From an uncultured SAR86 cluster bacterium (lineage in GTDB: Bacteria > Pseudomonadota > Gammaproteobacteria > Magnimaribacterales > AG-339-G14): a stretch of 64,000 nt of DNA. The stretch is from contig CACOBG010000004.1 in assembly GCA_902625415.1 (NCBI GenBank), positions 84,362-148,361 of the forward strand. Direction: 5' to 3'. A program made the position numbers and the translations under genes. Positions 45,413 through 57,567 of this stretch are shown here, piece after piece (the first letter of the stretch is position 1; every line of letters begins with the position of its first letter). The notes beneath the pieces were generated by a model that ran no database searches, was not told the origin of the DNA, and saw only the letters and a program-made list of their open reading frames with translations.

Positions 45413-45829
45413 TTAGAAGCCATATTTTGAATTTCCTCTCAAGGCAAAATATAAACCTCCTACATACAAACTAACATGCAGGTAATCTCTAGTAATTACA
45501 TCAATTAAACTTGTTGGCATCATCAGCCAGATTATGCCTGTAACTACGCAAGTCATCGTGATGCCACTAAATCTTGTCAATAAGTCCGCCAACTCACTTA
45601 TGATGCCCGATGTAAATAGAATTCCCACTATTCCACCAACAATGAGACCTATAGCAGATCCCACTTCTCCATATGCAACAAACCACCAAACAATAAAAGG
45701 TAAACCAAATACCTCTGCATTAGCTTCAGTGACAGGAAACTTACTTAATCCTTGTTGAAAAAACATAATAGACAAAGGTATTCTTAAAAGAAAAGTCGCT
45801 AATGGAGCCGGTAATTTTGGAATTTCCAT
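45413..45829 (-). CDS. DoxX-like membrane protein
   Basis: 138-residue protein with four hydrophobic helices. FLLRIPLSIMFFQQGLSKFP at the N-terminus and the last-helix piece LHVSLYVGGLYFALRG resemble DoxX-family membrane proteins, whose role is often linked to redox or quinone chemistry but remains uncertain. It lies 23 bases upstream of hmuT and is probably the first gene of the same operon. Confidence 0.65.
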   Translation of the reverse strand: MEIPKLPAPLATFLLRIPLSIMFFQQGLSKFPVTEANAEVFGLPFIVWWFVAYGEVGSAIGLIVGGIVGILFTSGIISELADLLTRFSGITMTCVVTGIIWLMMPTSLIDVITRDYLHVSLYVGGLYFALRGNSKYGF

Positions 45830-45953
45830 ATGGAAATTTTACAAATTAATTTTTACTAAATCTTTAAAGAATCCTAACGAATATTAGCTTAGTAAAAGAA
45901 GAATAAGTTACTATTTAATACGTTTTATTTTTATTTAATCTTATGAGTTAGTA

Positions 45954-46559
45954 ATGAAAATTTGTTTAATTTTTGGTCACTTTGATACGAAAAATTCATT
46001 TAATGCTGCGGTGAGAGATAACTTCATTTTAGAAGCAGAAAAATTAGGTCATAAAATAGATTTGATAAATTTATATGACGAAAAAGAACAATTACCTTTT
46101 TATAGAAGCGACATCAACCCACCACCAAAACTTGTAATTGACTACAGAAAAAGACTTGAAGCTGCGGACGCAATGTTTCTTATGGGTGCATGTCACAACT
46201 TAAGGATGAATGTAATAGTTGAAAACTGGATTGACTGGGTTCTACACCCTACTTGGTTTTTTTCTTACAAATCGATACTACCAAATAGTAAATTTTTTAA
46301 AAACTATGGATTTCCAATCCCCGGAGCTATGAAAAATAAGTTAGGTATTGTGTCAATAACATATGGTGGTCCTAAGGTTAGCTACTTTAATTTTTCATTT
46401 TTTAAAAATATTCCTTACAGAAGATTAAAAAAAACTGTCTTTCAGCTAGGCGGTATGAAAACAAAATACCTAAGATTTTTTTCTATTTTGCCAAATATGA
46501 ATGAAAGAGAATTTAACAGCCATATGAAACAAGTTAAAAAATTCGCAAGATCTCTATAA
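45954..46559 (+). CDS. NAD(P)H oxidoreductase, flavodoxin-like fold
   Basis: 201-residue protein of the NAD(P)H:quinone oxidoreductase (KefF/MdaB/YwrO) family. Seen are the N-terminal ICLIFGHFDTKNSFNAAVRD, the DLYD-like NLYDE, and WIDWVLHPTWFFSY followed by a Gly-rich ITYGGP loop that would contact the flavin. It is a lone plus-strand gene diverging from the DoxX-hmuTUV set across 124 bases, and is closed by a clear terminator. Confidence 0.8.
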   Translation: MKICLIFGHFDTKNSFNAAVRDNFILEAEKLGHKIDLINLYDEKEQLPFYRSDINPPPKLVIDYRKRLEAADAMFLMGACHNLRMNVIVENWIDWVLHPTWFFSYKSILPNSKFFKNYGFPIPGAMKNKLGIVSITYGGPKVSYFNFSFFKNIPYRRLKKTVFQLGGMKTKYLRFFSILPNMNEREFNSHMKQVKKFARSL

Positions 46560-46566
46560 ATTAGAA

Positions 46567-46597
46567 AATCAAAAGCCCCCCTAAGAGGGCTTTGATT
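46567..46597. terminator. bidirectional intrinsic terminator
   Basis: AAAGCCC (46572-46578) and GGGCTTT (46587-46593) form a GC-rich stem, extended by AATC/GATT with one bulged A, around a short loop. It lies 8 bases after the NAD(P)H oxidoreductase stop and 45 bases before the end of the convergent secreted-protein gene, so it can serve both. Confidence 0.75.
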
Positions 46598-46641
46598 ATC
46601 TGAACATAAAGATGAGGATTCAAATAGAGAATCCAAAAACT

Positions 46642-47331
46642 TTAATTCATAGAAGACCCATTATGAGTAGATATAAGTTTTGCAACATTTGGCGATACAG
46701 AAGCAACGAATTTATTCCATTTATCACTTGTACCTAATGCAGCGAAACCTTCTGAAAGCTTTGTCCAGTTGTCTGCAGAAACAACGTAATGCATTTTTCC
46801 ATTACCTCCAGCAGTTTCCTGATAGATTTCAACTTGCAAACCAAGAGATTCGATTATTTTTTCTGCCTCTTGAAAATTAGCAATGACTTCTAAAGTCTTA
46901 CCCGGAGCGACTTCCCATACCTGCACCTGAAAAGCCATTGGCTTATCGAATAAATCAGCTTTTGCAGACTGGTCTAGATTAGCTCCTGAGATAGTAGCTA
47001 CTAGCGTGCCTGTAGGATTTTGGGAAGCTTTAGCAAAAAAAGCTTGCATCTCTTGTGATTGAGCCATTTTGTCTTTCGATTTGCCCCAGTCCAAAAGGTT
47101 ATCCCATCTCATACAATATTGAATTTCTTGCCCGATTCCACCAACATTCATAGCATAAACACCTATATTGGCTCCTAATTTACTATGTATTACTGCAGCC
47201 TCTTGAACAGTATTCATAAATTGAGCGCTTTTGCCTGGATTAGCATTCCAGCTATAACATTCAGCAACTTCTGTAAATGAACTAACAGAAAAGCTAGTCA
47301 TTAATAAAGTTAATAAGATTTTAACTTTCAT
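46642..47331 (-). CDS. secreted protein with two similar halves, unknown function
   Basis: 229 residues with a signal peptide (about 1-20). The mature protein appears to contain two related segments, each with an aromatic beta start (AECYSWNANPGKSAQFMNTVQEA near 25-47 in two parts, and FQVQVWEVAPGKTLEVIANFQEA near 133-155) followed by WDNLLDWGKSKDKM and ADNWTKLSEGFAALG. The P-G-K-(S/T) and the later W-x-(K/D)-x-x motif repeat. This looks like a tandem dimeric alpha+beta barrel (NIPSNAP/ABM-like), but the family is not certain and no active site is evident. Confidence 0.65.
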   Translation of the reverse strand: MKVKILLTLLMTSFSVSSFTEVAECYSWNANPGKSAQFMNTVQEAAVIHSKLGANIGVYAMNVGGIGQEIQYCMRWDNLLDWGKSKDKMAQSQEMQAFFAKASQNPTGTLVATISGANLDQSAKADLFDKPMAFQVQVWEVAPGKTLEVIANFQEAEKIIESLGLQVEIYQETAGGNGKMHYVVSADNWTKLSEGFAALGTSDKWNKFVASVSPNVAKLISTHNGSSMN

Positions 47332-47416
47332 ATTTTCTCTCCTTAAAATATTTAATAAAAAAATCCATTATGAATTATTTTTTTTGATAATAATAATTAA
47401 AAATAAGGTAATAAGT

Positions 47417-47998
47417 TTACTTAACCCACCCTTTTGGAATTAGCTCATTATTTACAAAATCTCCTGGAACATTCTCTATTTGAGTTCCAAAAGTATCATT
47501 CCATCGATTCAAGAAACCAAATAAAGATATTACTGAAACAATTATCGTTATTTGAGAGAGAGTGAAGTGTTTTTTTAATTTATCAAAATGCTCTTTTTTT
47601 GCTTCATTAGGAACTTTTCCTGAAGCAAAAGCCAAATCTAAAACGCATTTCTCTTTCTTAGAAAAATGATCGCTATTTTGATAGTCAAGAATAGAAAGTA
47701 TTTTATCTACTGACACTCCTGCTCTTTCTGCGCCATGAGAAGTATGTGACTGACAATATTTACATCCAGAGCTTAAGCTTGACGCAAGAGCGATAAGTTG
47801 TTTGGTTTGGTTATCTATTTCATCAGAAGAAAAAATTTCGTTAGATAATCCTGAAAATGCATTTAGTAAATTAGGATTATCTGCCATCAATAAAAATGCA
47901 TGAGGAAGATATCCCATAAAATTTTCTATAAGACTAAATAACTCCTTGTATTCTGGAAAATCTTTCGGATCTTTTGTTTCTATAAAAGAAATTGACAT
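47417..47998 (-). CDS. AhpD-like / carboxymuconolactone decarboxylase-family protein
   Basis: 193-residue protein with the AhpD-type redox motif CKYCQSHTSHGAERAG (CxxC followed by His), the mark of peroxidase-related alkylhydroperoxidase-like proteins. It has no signal peptide. The gene follows the acyl-CoA synthetase by 12 bases, so they are probably co-transcribed; a role in peroxide or thiol redox defence is inference. Confidence 0.82.
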   Translation of the reverse strand: MSISFIETKDPKDFPEYKELFSLIENFMGYLPHAFLLMADNPNLLNAFSGLSNEIFSSDEIDNQTKQLIALASSLSSGCKYCQSHTSHGAERAGVSVDKILSILDYQNSDHFSKKEKCVLDLAFASGKVPNEAKKEHFDKLKKHFTLSQITIIVSVISLFGFLNRWNDTFGTQIENVPGDFVNNELIPKGWVK

Positions 47999-48010
47999 TA
48001 GCAGTAAAAT

Positions 48011-49576
48011 TTAATTTCCAGAAACCCTTCTATCTATGCCTTCCCAATAAGGATCTCTTAATTCTCGTCTAAGAATTTTGCCCGAAGGATTTCGGGGAAG
48101 CTCATTGATAAACTTAATAGATTTAGGACATTTATAAGCAGCAATTTGAGTTCTCACGTAACTAATAATTTCATCTTCGGATAAGGTTGTACTTTCTCCA
48201 ACAACCACGAACGCTATAACAGACTCACCCCATTTATCATCAGGAATACCGACAACTGCTGCATCTAGAATCTCTTCGTGACTCATCAAAGCATTTTCCA
48301 CTTCCGCTGGATAAATATTCTCTCCGCCGGAAACGATCATATCTTTCACTCTGTCGTGAATGAATAAATAACCTTCATCATCGAAAAAACCTGCATCTCC
48401 AGAATAAAACCATCCATCAACAATCGACTCTTTAGTAGCGTCTGGCTTATTCCAATATCCTTTCATATTAAGATCAGATTTAGAAATAACTTCTCCAATT
48501 TCGCCTGTTTTTAAGTCATTACCATTTTCATCTACTACTTTAAGTTCAACTCCTTTGAGGGCTTTTCCACATGATCTTAGTTTTCCTTTTTTCGGATCAT
48601 GATCTTCAGGCATCATAATCGTTATCGCACCAGTGGTTTCTGTCAATCCATAAACTTGATACAAATCACACTGCATGATTTCTTTAGCTTTTAAGATTGT
48701 GTCATCTGCAATGGGTGAAGCACCATAAAGAACAAAATTTAAAGATGAAAAATCTGTAGTCAAAGCATCAGGATGACTGATGAGAAAAAGGATAACTGCA
48801 GGAACAAAGAGCGTAGATCTGATTTTTTCCTGCTCAATCAGTTCTAAAATTAATCCAGGATCTATATCTGCAATGATTATGTTTCTACAACCGAATATAT
48901 ATCCCCAAATTCCCCAGTTTGTTCCAGCAACATGATAGCCAGGCATACAAACTAAATTTGTTGTCCCCTCTACAAAGGGAACAATTCCATCAATAGATTC
49001 ATTGGCAGCAGCAAAATTTCTGTTAGTTAGCTGAACACCTTTAGGATGACCTGTGGTTCCCGATGTATACAATTGAAGAATATCATCTTGGTCCGACGAC
49101 TTTAGTCCGGTACTTAATGAATCTTGAGAGTTTCTCCAAGATATAAAATCCTCATATTTAGCGTGATTACCATCAACAGCAATTACTTTTTTTACATTAG
49201 GCAAATCTTCCAAAATTTGATCAATTATTGGATAAAACTCTTCGCCGACAAACAAAACTTCGCTTTTTGAATCATTGAGAACATAACTTACTTCCGGTGG
49301 AGCCAATCTCCAATTTACACCTACTGCGACAGTGCTAGATTTTAAAGTTCCAATTAAAAACTCAAAGAAATAATCAGAATTTTTACCATAATAAGCAATC
49401 CTTGAATCAGGTTTGCAGCCTAAAGTGATTAAACCATTAGCTATTTGATTTGAATAAATATTCAAATCTTCATAAGTAGTCTCACGATCAAGAAACTTGT
49501 GTGCAATCGCTTTTGGAGTTCTCTCGAAACGCCATTCAAATAATTCTTGTATTGTTTGATTTTCGGGAATTTTCAT
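48011..49576 (-). CDS. acyl-CoA synthetase (AMP-forming)
   Basis: Activates a carboxylic acid with ATP and CoA. The 521-residue ANL-superfamily protein has the P-loop LYTSGTTGHPKGVQLT, YGLTETTGAITIM, the hinge/AMP site GWFYSGDAGFFDDEGYLFIHDRV in pieces, and the catalytic Lys near the end in PRNPSGKILRRELR. Resemblance is to medium/long-chain fatty acyl-CoA ligases such as FadD3/FadK types; substrate uncertain. Together with the thiolase, acyl-CoA dehydrogenases and ETF it supports acyl-CoA catabolism. Confidence 0.9.
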   Translation of the reverse strand: MKIPENQTIQELFEWRFERTPKAIAHKFLDRETTYEDLNIYSNQIANGLITLGCKPDSRIAYYGKNSDYFFEFLIGTLKSSTVAVGVNWRLAPPEVSYVLNDSKSEVLFVGEEFYPIIDQILEDLPNVKKVIAVDGNHAKYEDFISWRNSQDSLSTGLKSSDQDDILQLYTSGTTGHPKGVQLTNRNFAAANESIDGIVPFVEGTTNLVCMPGYHVAGTNWGIWGYIFGCRNIIIADIDPGLILELIEQEKIRSTLFVPAVILFLISHPDALTTDFSSLNFVLYGASPIADDTILKAKEIMQCDLYQVYGLTETTGAITIMMPEDHDPKKGKLRSCGKALKGVELKVVDENGNDLKTGEIGEVISKSDLNMKGYWNKPDATKESIVDGWFYSGDAGFFDDEGYLFIHDRVKDMIVSGGENIYPAEVENALMSHEEILDAAVVGIPDDKWGESVIAFVVVGESTTLSEDEIISYVRTQIAAYKCPKSIKFINELPRNPSGKILRRELRDPYWEGIDRRVSGN

Positions 49577-49626
49577 TTTTTACTTGTTTTATTTTATATT
49601 TTAATAATGCTATCAAAGATAGATTT

Positions 49627-49639
49627 GACAGAAATTGTC
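49627..49639. promoter_or_regulatory. short palindrome within a -35-like element
   Basis: GACA-GAAAT-TGTC is a 4-bp inverted repeat that overlaps a perfect TTGACA (49625-49630), upstream of the small membrane gene at 49734. No good -10 sits 16-18 bases further, so this is a weak candidate for a promoter with an operator. The rest of the 157-base gap is plain AT-rich sequence. Confidence 0.2.
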
Positions 49640-49733
49640 TTAGATAGTAGCTAAAAAATTTTAAAAATTGAAGGGCTAATTACCCTGTGGTTCTATTAGA
49701 TTGCTAAATCACATATATATGGGGAGGTACCTT

Positions 49734-49955
49734 ATGGATAAAGCGTTCGATATGATTAGAGACTTAGTTTCTGGATTAACTGGAATCTTAGTTGGTGTAA
49801 TCGGTCTAGGTGTTGTTGCCGGTATTGTTTTTGATAACAATGCTTGGTTCTTCGGCGGAGTTCTTGGCAATCTTTTGGGAGTTATCCAACAATTGGGTGA
49901 CGCAGGGATTGTAGGTCTTTTAGCTGCAGCACTGCTTTATAAATTACTTAAGTAA
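49734..49955 (+). CDS. small membrane protein, unknown (paralogue A)
   Basis: 73-residue protein from ATG 49734, which has a strong ribosome-binding site GGGGAGG (49721-49727) six bases before it; the upstream in-frame TTG at 49701 is less likely. It has two hydrophobic segments (about 12-34 and 54-70) around a loop FFGGVLGNLLGVIQQLGDAG. The same layout and loop pattern occur in the gene at 50002. I know no family for it. A perfect hairpin follows the stop. Confidence 0.75.
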   Translation: MDKAFDMIRDLVSGLTGILVGVIGLGVVAGIVFDNNAWFFGGVLGNLLGVIQQLGDAGIVGLLAAALLYKLLK

Positions 49956-49963
49956 TTTTAGCT

Positions 49964-49990
49964 TTGAGCCGGAGTTTTACTTCGGCTCAA
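49964..49990 (+). terminator. hairpin between the two small membrane genes
   Basis: TTGAGCCG (49964-49971) and CGGCTCAA (49983-49990) are a perfect 8-bp inverted repeat with an 11-base loop. The following T tract is only TTT, so termination may be partial. It sits eight bases after the first small gene and 11 bases before the second, so it may set their ratio. Confidence 0.65.
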
Positions 49991-50001
49991 TTTATGAAAA
50001 T

Positions 50002-50229
50002 ATGGATATATTTAAATTTAAAAAAACAAGAAAATTCCTATATAAATCCACAGAGGTTCTAGGGCTTTTCATTGCAATATCTCTTCTGATAGGACTAATT
50101 TTTGGGCCTGAAACTCCAGTTTTTGGAAATGTTTTGAATAACTTTTCAGAAGTAATGAATCTATTTGGAGAGAATGGTCTTTTAGCTCTTGTATCTCTGA
50201 TAATTATATTTGCCATTTTAAAAAAATAA
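50002..50229 (+). CDS. small membrane protein, unknown (paralogue B)
   Basis: 75 residues with a basic N-terminus (KFKKTRKFLYK) and two hydrophobic segments (about 18-35 and 57-73). The loop VFGNVLNNFSEVMNLFGENG matches the F-G-x-V-L-x-N and G-(D/E)-x-G pattern of the gene at 49734, and both end in Leu-Lys(-Lys). The two are probably paralogues from tandem duplication that have diverged. No ribosome-binding site is obvious before the ATG, unlike the first copy. Function unknown. Confidence 0.6.
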   Translation: MDIFKFKKTRKFLYKSTEVLGLFIAISLLIGLIFGPETPVFGNVLNNFSEVMNLFGENGLLALVSLIIIFAILKK

Positions 50230-50245
50230 AAAAGAATGACATTTT

Positions 50246-50617
50246 TTAAAAATGTCTGTCCTCTAAATCTTTTCTAATATCTTCATGGTCTCCGACCATG
50301 ATGTGATTTTTACTTTTTATCAAATACTTATCCAATAGAGGAATAAATAGTAATGGAATGATGCCTCCCAAAACAATGCCAAAAGTCATTGGTCTAATTG
50401 TTGGGTCAATTAAAGCAGCAATTAAATCAGCAATAACATGTGCTAATGCAGCTCCAATAATTCCCGCGATATATCCATTTGAAACTATTTTAAGAAAACG
50501 ATTTATGCTCCAACCTGAGTAATAGCCAATTACTACTAACAGCACATGAACAAATCCAAATGTAAATCCTCTGAGAGAAGCATTTTCAATGCCAAGCAGA
50601 AGTATTAAGTCTTCCAT
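50246..50617 (-). CDS. unknown membrane protein
   Basis: 123 residues, three or four hydrophobic helices (about 15-34, 48-70, 77-96), with a polar charged C-terminal tail (HEDIRKDLEDRHF). IAGIIGAALAHVIADLIAALIDPTIRPM and GIVLGGIIPLLFIPLLDKY are the striking stretches (given in parts). I do not recognise a named family. It converges on the second small membrane gene with 16 bases between and follows sohB by 11 bases, so it is likely co-transcribed with sohB. Confidence 0.6.
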   Translation of the reverse strand: MEDLILLLGIENASLRGFTFGFVHVLLVVIGYYSGWSINRFLKIVSNGYIAGIIGAALAHVIADLIAALIDPTIRPMTFGIVLGGIIPLLFIPLLDKYLIKSKNHIMVGDHEDIRKDLEDRHF

Positions 50618-50628
50618 TAATAAAGAAA

Positions 50629-51645
50629 TTATCGATATTTGTTCTTATCGAAAAAAGTTTCTAAAGATGATATCAATCTAGTTGCAGTTGTTGTAATGAA
50701 AAAACTTAATTTATCTTGAAAATTTTGTTTTGTGATAAATGAAATTTCAAAAATTTCATGTTTTTTTGAAAGATTTAAAAGATACTCATCGCTTGTCGAA
50801 ATCTCATCAACCAAACCTACCTCAAGAGCTTTAATACCCTCCCAAGTTTCACCAGTAGCTATTTTTTTTATATCCAAAGAAGGTCTAAATTTCTTAATGT
50901 GATCTTTGAAAAGAACATGAATATCTTCCAAGTGCTCTTTAAATTTTTTCCTTCCTGCTGGAGTAGTTTCTCCAAACATTGTGATTGTTCTTTTATATTC
51001 ACCAGCTGTATGTAATTCGTAATCAACGTTATTTTTTTTAAGTACTTTATGAAAATTTGGAATAGCTGCAACTACCCCAATGGATCCAATAATTGCAAAA
51101 GGAGATGAGACTATTTTATTGCATACGCAAGCCATCATATAGCCACCTGAAGCAGCTACTTTATCCACACAGGCAGTAACTTTAATACCTGCATCTCTTA
51201 GCCTTTGAAGTTGAGCAGCACATAAGCCATAACCAATGACAGTACCGCCAGGACTTTCTAATCTCAAAACTAGTTCTTGGCACTTAGTCTCGCTTTTCAA
51301 TATTGCAGTTATTTCTTCTTTAAGATTTTCAACACTTGAGGCTTCAATATCGCCATTAAAATTCAAAACAAAAACGGGTTTTGGAATAGATTTATTTTTT
51401 TTAGCCTTTAAATTCTTTTTCTTTTCTTTTTGAAGTTTTTTTCTTTCGCTTTTATTCAAGGTTAAAGACTTTACGGCCCCAGCCATGTTGTCTAATTTAT
51501 CGGATAAATTTGTAATTTTTAATGTACCAGATGGTGAAGCGTCTTTTCCCTTTGACGAGAACAAAATCAGAAAAGGTATAGAGATAATGATGATAAGAGA
51601 AATGGTTTTTAATAAAAAAGAGCCATAATCAATTAAAAATTCCAT
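50629..51645 (-). CDS. sohB: inner-membrane peptidase SohB (S49 family)
   Basis: Membrane-anchored serine protease of the signal-peptide-peptidase family. The 338 residues begin with one helix (about 9-29) and a Lys-rich segment. The family's Ser lies in VAASGGYMMACVCNKI and the catalytic Lys in HTAGEYKRTITMFGE, the same spacing as in E. coli SohB; PFAIIGSIGVVA is also conserved. It is followed by the unknown membrane gene and preceded by serS (31 bases). Confidence 0.93.
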   Translation of the reverse strand: MEFLIDYGSFLLKTISLIIIISIPFLILFSSKGKDASPSGTLKITNLSDKLDNMAGAVKSLTLNKSERKKLQKEKKKNLKAKKNKSIPKPVFVLNFNGDIEASSVENLKEEITAILKSETKCQELVLRLESPGGTVIGYGLCAAQLQRLRDAGIKVTACVDKVAASGGYMMACVCNKIVSSPFAIIGSIGVVAAIPNFHKVLKKNNVDYELHTAGEYKRTITMFGETTPAGRKKFKEHLEDIHVLFKDHIKKFRPSLDIKKIATGETWEGIKALEVGLVDEISTSDEYLLNLSKKHEIFEISFITKQNFQDKLSFFITTTATRLISSLETFFDKNKYR

Positions 51646-51676
51646 AAGGCAAAAGAGTTTATCAGGAAAAATATAT

Positions 51677-52945
51677 TTATCTAGACAGATTCAATTCTTT
51701 TGTTCCACCCATATAATCAACTAACACCTCAGGAATAGTGACTGATCCATGCTCAGTTTGATTATTCTCTAAAATAGCAGCTAGTGTTCTGCCAATTGCT
51801 AGACCTGAACCATTGATGGTATGACAAAAAATATTTTCTTTAGATTGCTTGATTCTAATTTTCATTCTCCTGCACTGAAAATCTCTAAAGTTTGAGCAGG
51901 ACGATATTTCTCGGTATGTTTTTTGGCTTGGAAACCAGACTTCTAAATCAAATGTTTTAGATGATGCAAAACCTGTATCACCACTACACAAAATCACTTT
52001 TCGGTAAGGTAAATTTAAGTTATTCAAAATACTTTCAGCATCATTAGTTAGTTTATCAAGTTCATTTTCAGAATCTTCAGGATGAACAAATTTAACCAGT
52101 TCAACTTTGTCAAATTGATGTTGACGAATTATTCCTTTTGTATCTTTTCCATAACTACCGGCTTCACTTCTAAAACATGGAGTATGAGCAACGAATTTTA
52201 TAGGTAATTCCTCTGAATTTAGGATTTTATTTCTATAAATATTTGAAACAGGCACCTCAGCAGTTGGGATTAAATACATTTCCTCATTAGAAATTTTAAA
52301 TAGATCTTCTTCAAATTTTGGTAATTGTCCAGTTCCCACTAACGAATTTTTATTAACAAGATAAGGGACATAAATTTCTTCATAACCGTTTTCTACATGA
52401 ATATCCAACATGTATTGAACTAACGATCTATGCAACTTTGCAATTTCTTTTCTTAGTACTACAAATCTAGATTTTGCAATAGTTACCGATTCTTCAAAAT
52501 TAATTCCATTAGAAAGCTCTCCTAATTCCTGATGGTCTTTTATTTTGAAAGAAAATTCTGGAATGGCTCCTTTTTCATAAATAATTTGATTATTTTCTTC
52601 AGATTTACCAACAGGCACGTCTTCTGATAAAACGTTGGGTATTTCCAATAAAAAGTTATTCAATTCCTCCAGAGTACTATCAAGTTTTGTCTTAACTTCT
52701 TTTAAATCAGTTGATATTTTTTTTGCTTCTTTCAGTCTTTGATCTTTTAAAGCCTGATTTTTTTCTTGAGCAATTTCCTTAGCGAGTAAATTAGATTTTT
52801 CTTGAAGGGATTCGGTATCTATTTGTAGTTTTTTTCTATCTGAATCAAGTTTTTCAAAAGACTTTTCGTCAAAATCAAAACCCTTTTTTTGAAGATTATT
52901 TTTTATTTCTTCGAGATTATTTCTTAAAAGATTAATATCCAGCAT
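51677..52945 (-). CDS. serS: seryl-tRNA synthetase
   Basis: Class II synthetase charging tRNA-Ser, including the tRNA-Ser(UGA) in this window. The 422-residue protein has the N-terminal antiparallel coiled coil (about 27-100, Lys/Glu/Leu-rich), motif 2 around [21 protein letters not shown] (in pieces) and motif 3 [17 protein letters not shown]. It follows lolA by one base; rarA, which lies between lolA and serS in E. coli, is absent here. Confidence 0.97.
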   Translation of the reverse strand: MLDINLLRNNLEEIKNNLQKKGFDFDEKSFEKLDSDRKKLQIDTESLQEKSNLLAKEIAQEKNQALKDQRLKEAKKISTDLKEVKTKLDSTLEELNNFLLEIPNVLSEDVPVGKSEENNQIIYEKGAIPEFSFKIKDHQELGELSNGINFEESVTIAKSRFVVLRKEIAKLHRSLVQYMLDIHVENGYEEIYVPYLVNKNSLVGTGQLPKFEEDLFKISNEEMYLIPTAEVPVSNIYRNKILNSEELPIKFVAHTPCFRSEAGSYGKDTKGIIRQHQFDKVELVKFVHPEDSENELDKLTNDAESILNNLNLPYRKVILCSGDTGFASSKTFDLEVWFPSQKTYREISSCSNFRDFQCRRMKIRIKQSKENIFCHTINGSGLAIGRTLAAILENNQTEHGSVTIPEVLVDYMGGTKELNLSR

Positions 52946-52946
52946 G

Positions 52947-53490
52947 TCAGTTGAGAATAACGAGAATTGTCTCCTTATTATAGTTAAATATCTTCTTATC
53001 TAGTTCATCATTTAATTTAATATTAATGAAGTCTATTTGGGTATCAGTCCCAAACTGATCTTTGTATGAAATAATTTTTAAGCTCCCATTGTCACTAATG
53101 ATATTTAAATCAGAAATAAATTCTGATGACTTAGAATTATTTAAAAAACTACAAATTTTTTTCTTGGATTTCAATAACAATAAAGCAGGAATCTGTGATT
53201 CAATATTTGCAAGTTTATATTTGATTGTTTCGTTGAGATCGTAATCTGTTCTGTAAACATCTTGGTTATTTACAATTAATTCGGTTTTAGAAGGTTTTAT
53301 AGTTTCTATTTTAAATAAATTTGGTTTTTCAAAATAAACTTGTCCTTGGATATTGGATTTGTTTATTCCTTCATAAGATTGAATATATTTTAACGATATT
53401 GTCTTAGTATCTTTGCTATAAATATTAAGATTATTTAACTCTGCACAAGTAAAAACATTAAATGAGATGAACGATAATATTAAGAAAAAC

Positions 53491-53501
<11 letters not shown>
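52947..53501 (-). CDS. lolA: outer-membrane lipoprotein carrier LolA
   Basis: Periplasmic chaperone that ferries lipoproteins from the LolCDE exporter to LolB. The 184-residue protein has a signal peptide ([20 protein letters not shown]) and the beta-rich body with [18 protein letters not shown], typical of LolA. It is shorter and more diverged than E. coli LolA, but the position between ftsK and serS is the conserved one. It overlaps ftsK by 11 bases. Confidence 0.9.
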
Positions 53502-56818
<3,317 letters not shown>

Positions 56819-56846
56819 TTCTTAATCTCGTAGAAAATATAAATTT

Positions 56847-57566
56847 ATGAAATTTCTTAAACTAGAAAAAAGAAATAAAATTTCTTATGTTTCTTTTACA
56901 AGAACTAAATCCCTTAATGCTTTAAATAGCCAAACACTTAGAGAGTTAATTAATTTAAATAAAGAACTTGATAATGATGCAAATACAAAAGTTATTGTGT
57001 ATCGTTCTGAAGGAAAAAATTTCTCCGCAGGAGCAGATATCAAAGAACAACAAAAAAAATTATCTAAGTTACAAATTTGGAAATCAAATTTAGGCAAAGA
57101 AGCCATAGAATCAATTTTAAAATTAAATCAAATTACAATAGCTTCTTTAAGAGGATACTGTTTGGGTGGAGCAGCATGTATTGCTACAGCTTGTGATTTC
57201 AGAGTTGCCTCTGAAACCTCTTTAGTTGCATATCCTGAAATTGATCTAGGGATGAATCTTAATTGGTTTGGTCTCCCTTTACTTTTAAGGCTTATAGGTC
57301 CTTCAAAAACAAAAAAAATGGTTATTAGCGGAGAAACAGAAAATGCAAACGATCTCTTTAGATGGGGATTTATTGATGAATTATATAAAGATGAAGATTT
57401 AGATAATAGAACAGCTTCTTTTGCAAAAAAATATGCATCTAAGCCAACGTTACCTGCGCAAATGATTAAAAGAAGTGTTAACGCTTTAACCTACCAAAGT
57501 GATCAAGCAATAATGCATATGGACTATGATCAATTTCTCCTATCCAGAGAATTTCATGGAAAATAA
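56847..57566 (+). CDS. enoyl-CoA hydratase/isomerase-family protein
   Basis: 239-residue crotonase-fold protein. Oxyanion-hole loops are FSAGADIKEQ and SLRGYCLGGAACIATACDFRVAS (in part), followed by YPEIDLGMNLNWFGLPLLLRLIG. One of the two Glu residues of true hydratases is not clearly present (the region after PEIDLGM reads NLNWFG), so an isomerase, hydrolase or other crotonase activity is possible. It follows trxB by 28 bases and ends one base before the convergent nitronate monooxygenase gene. Confidence 0.8.
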   Translation: MKFLKLEKRNKISYVSFTRTKSLNALNSQTLRELINLNKELDNDANTKVIVYRSEGKNFSAGADIKEQQKKLSKLQIWKSNLGKEAIESILKLNQITIASLRGYCLGGAACIATACDFRVASETSLVAYPEIDLGMNLNWFGLPLLLRLIGPSKTKKMVISGETENANDLFRWGFIDELYKDEDLDNRTASFAKKYASKPTLPAQMIKRSVNALTYQSDQAIMHMDYDQFLLSREFHGK

Positions 57567-57567
57567 A

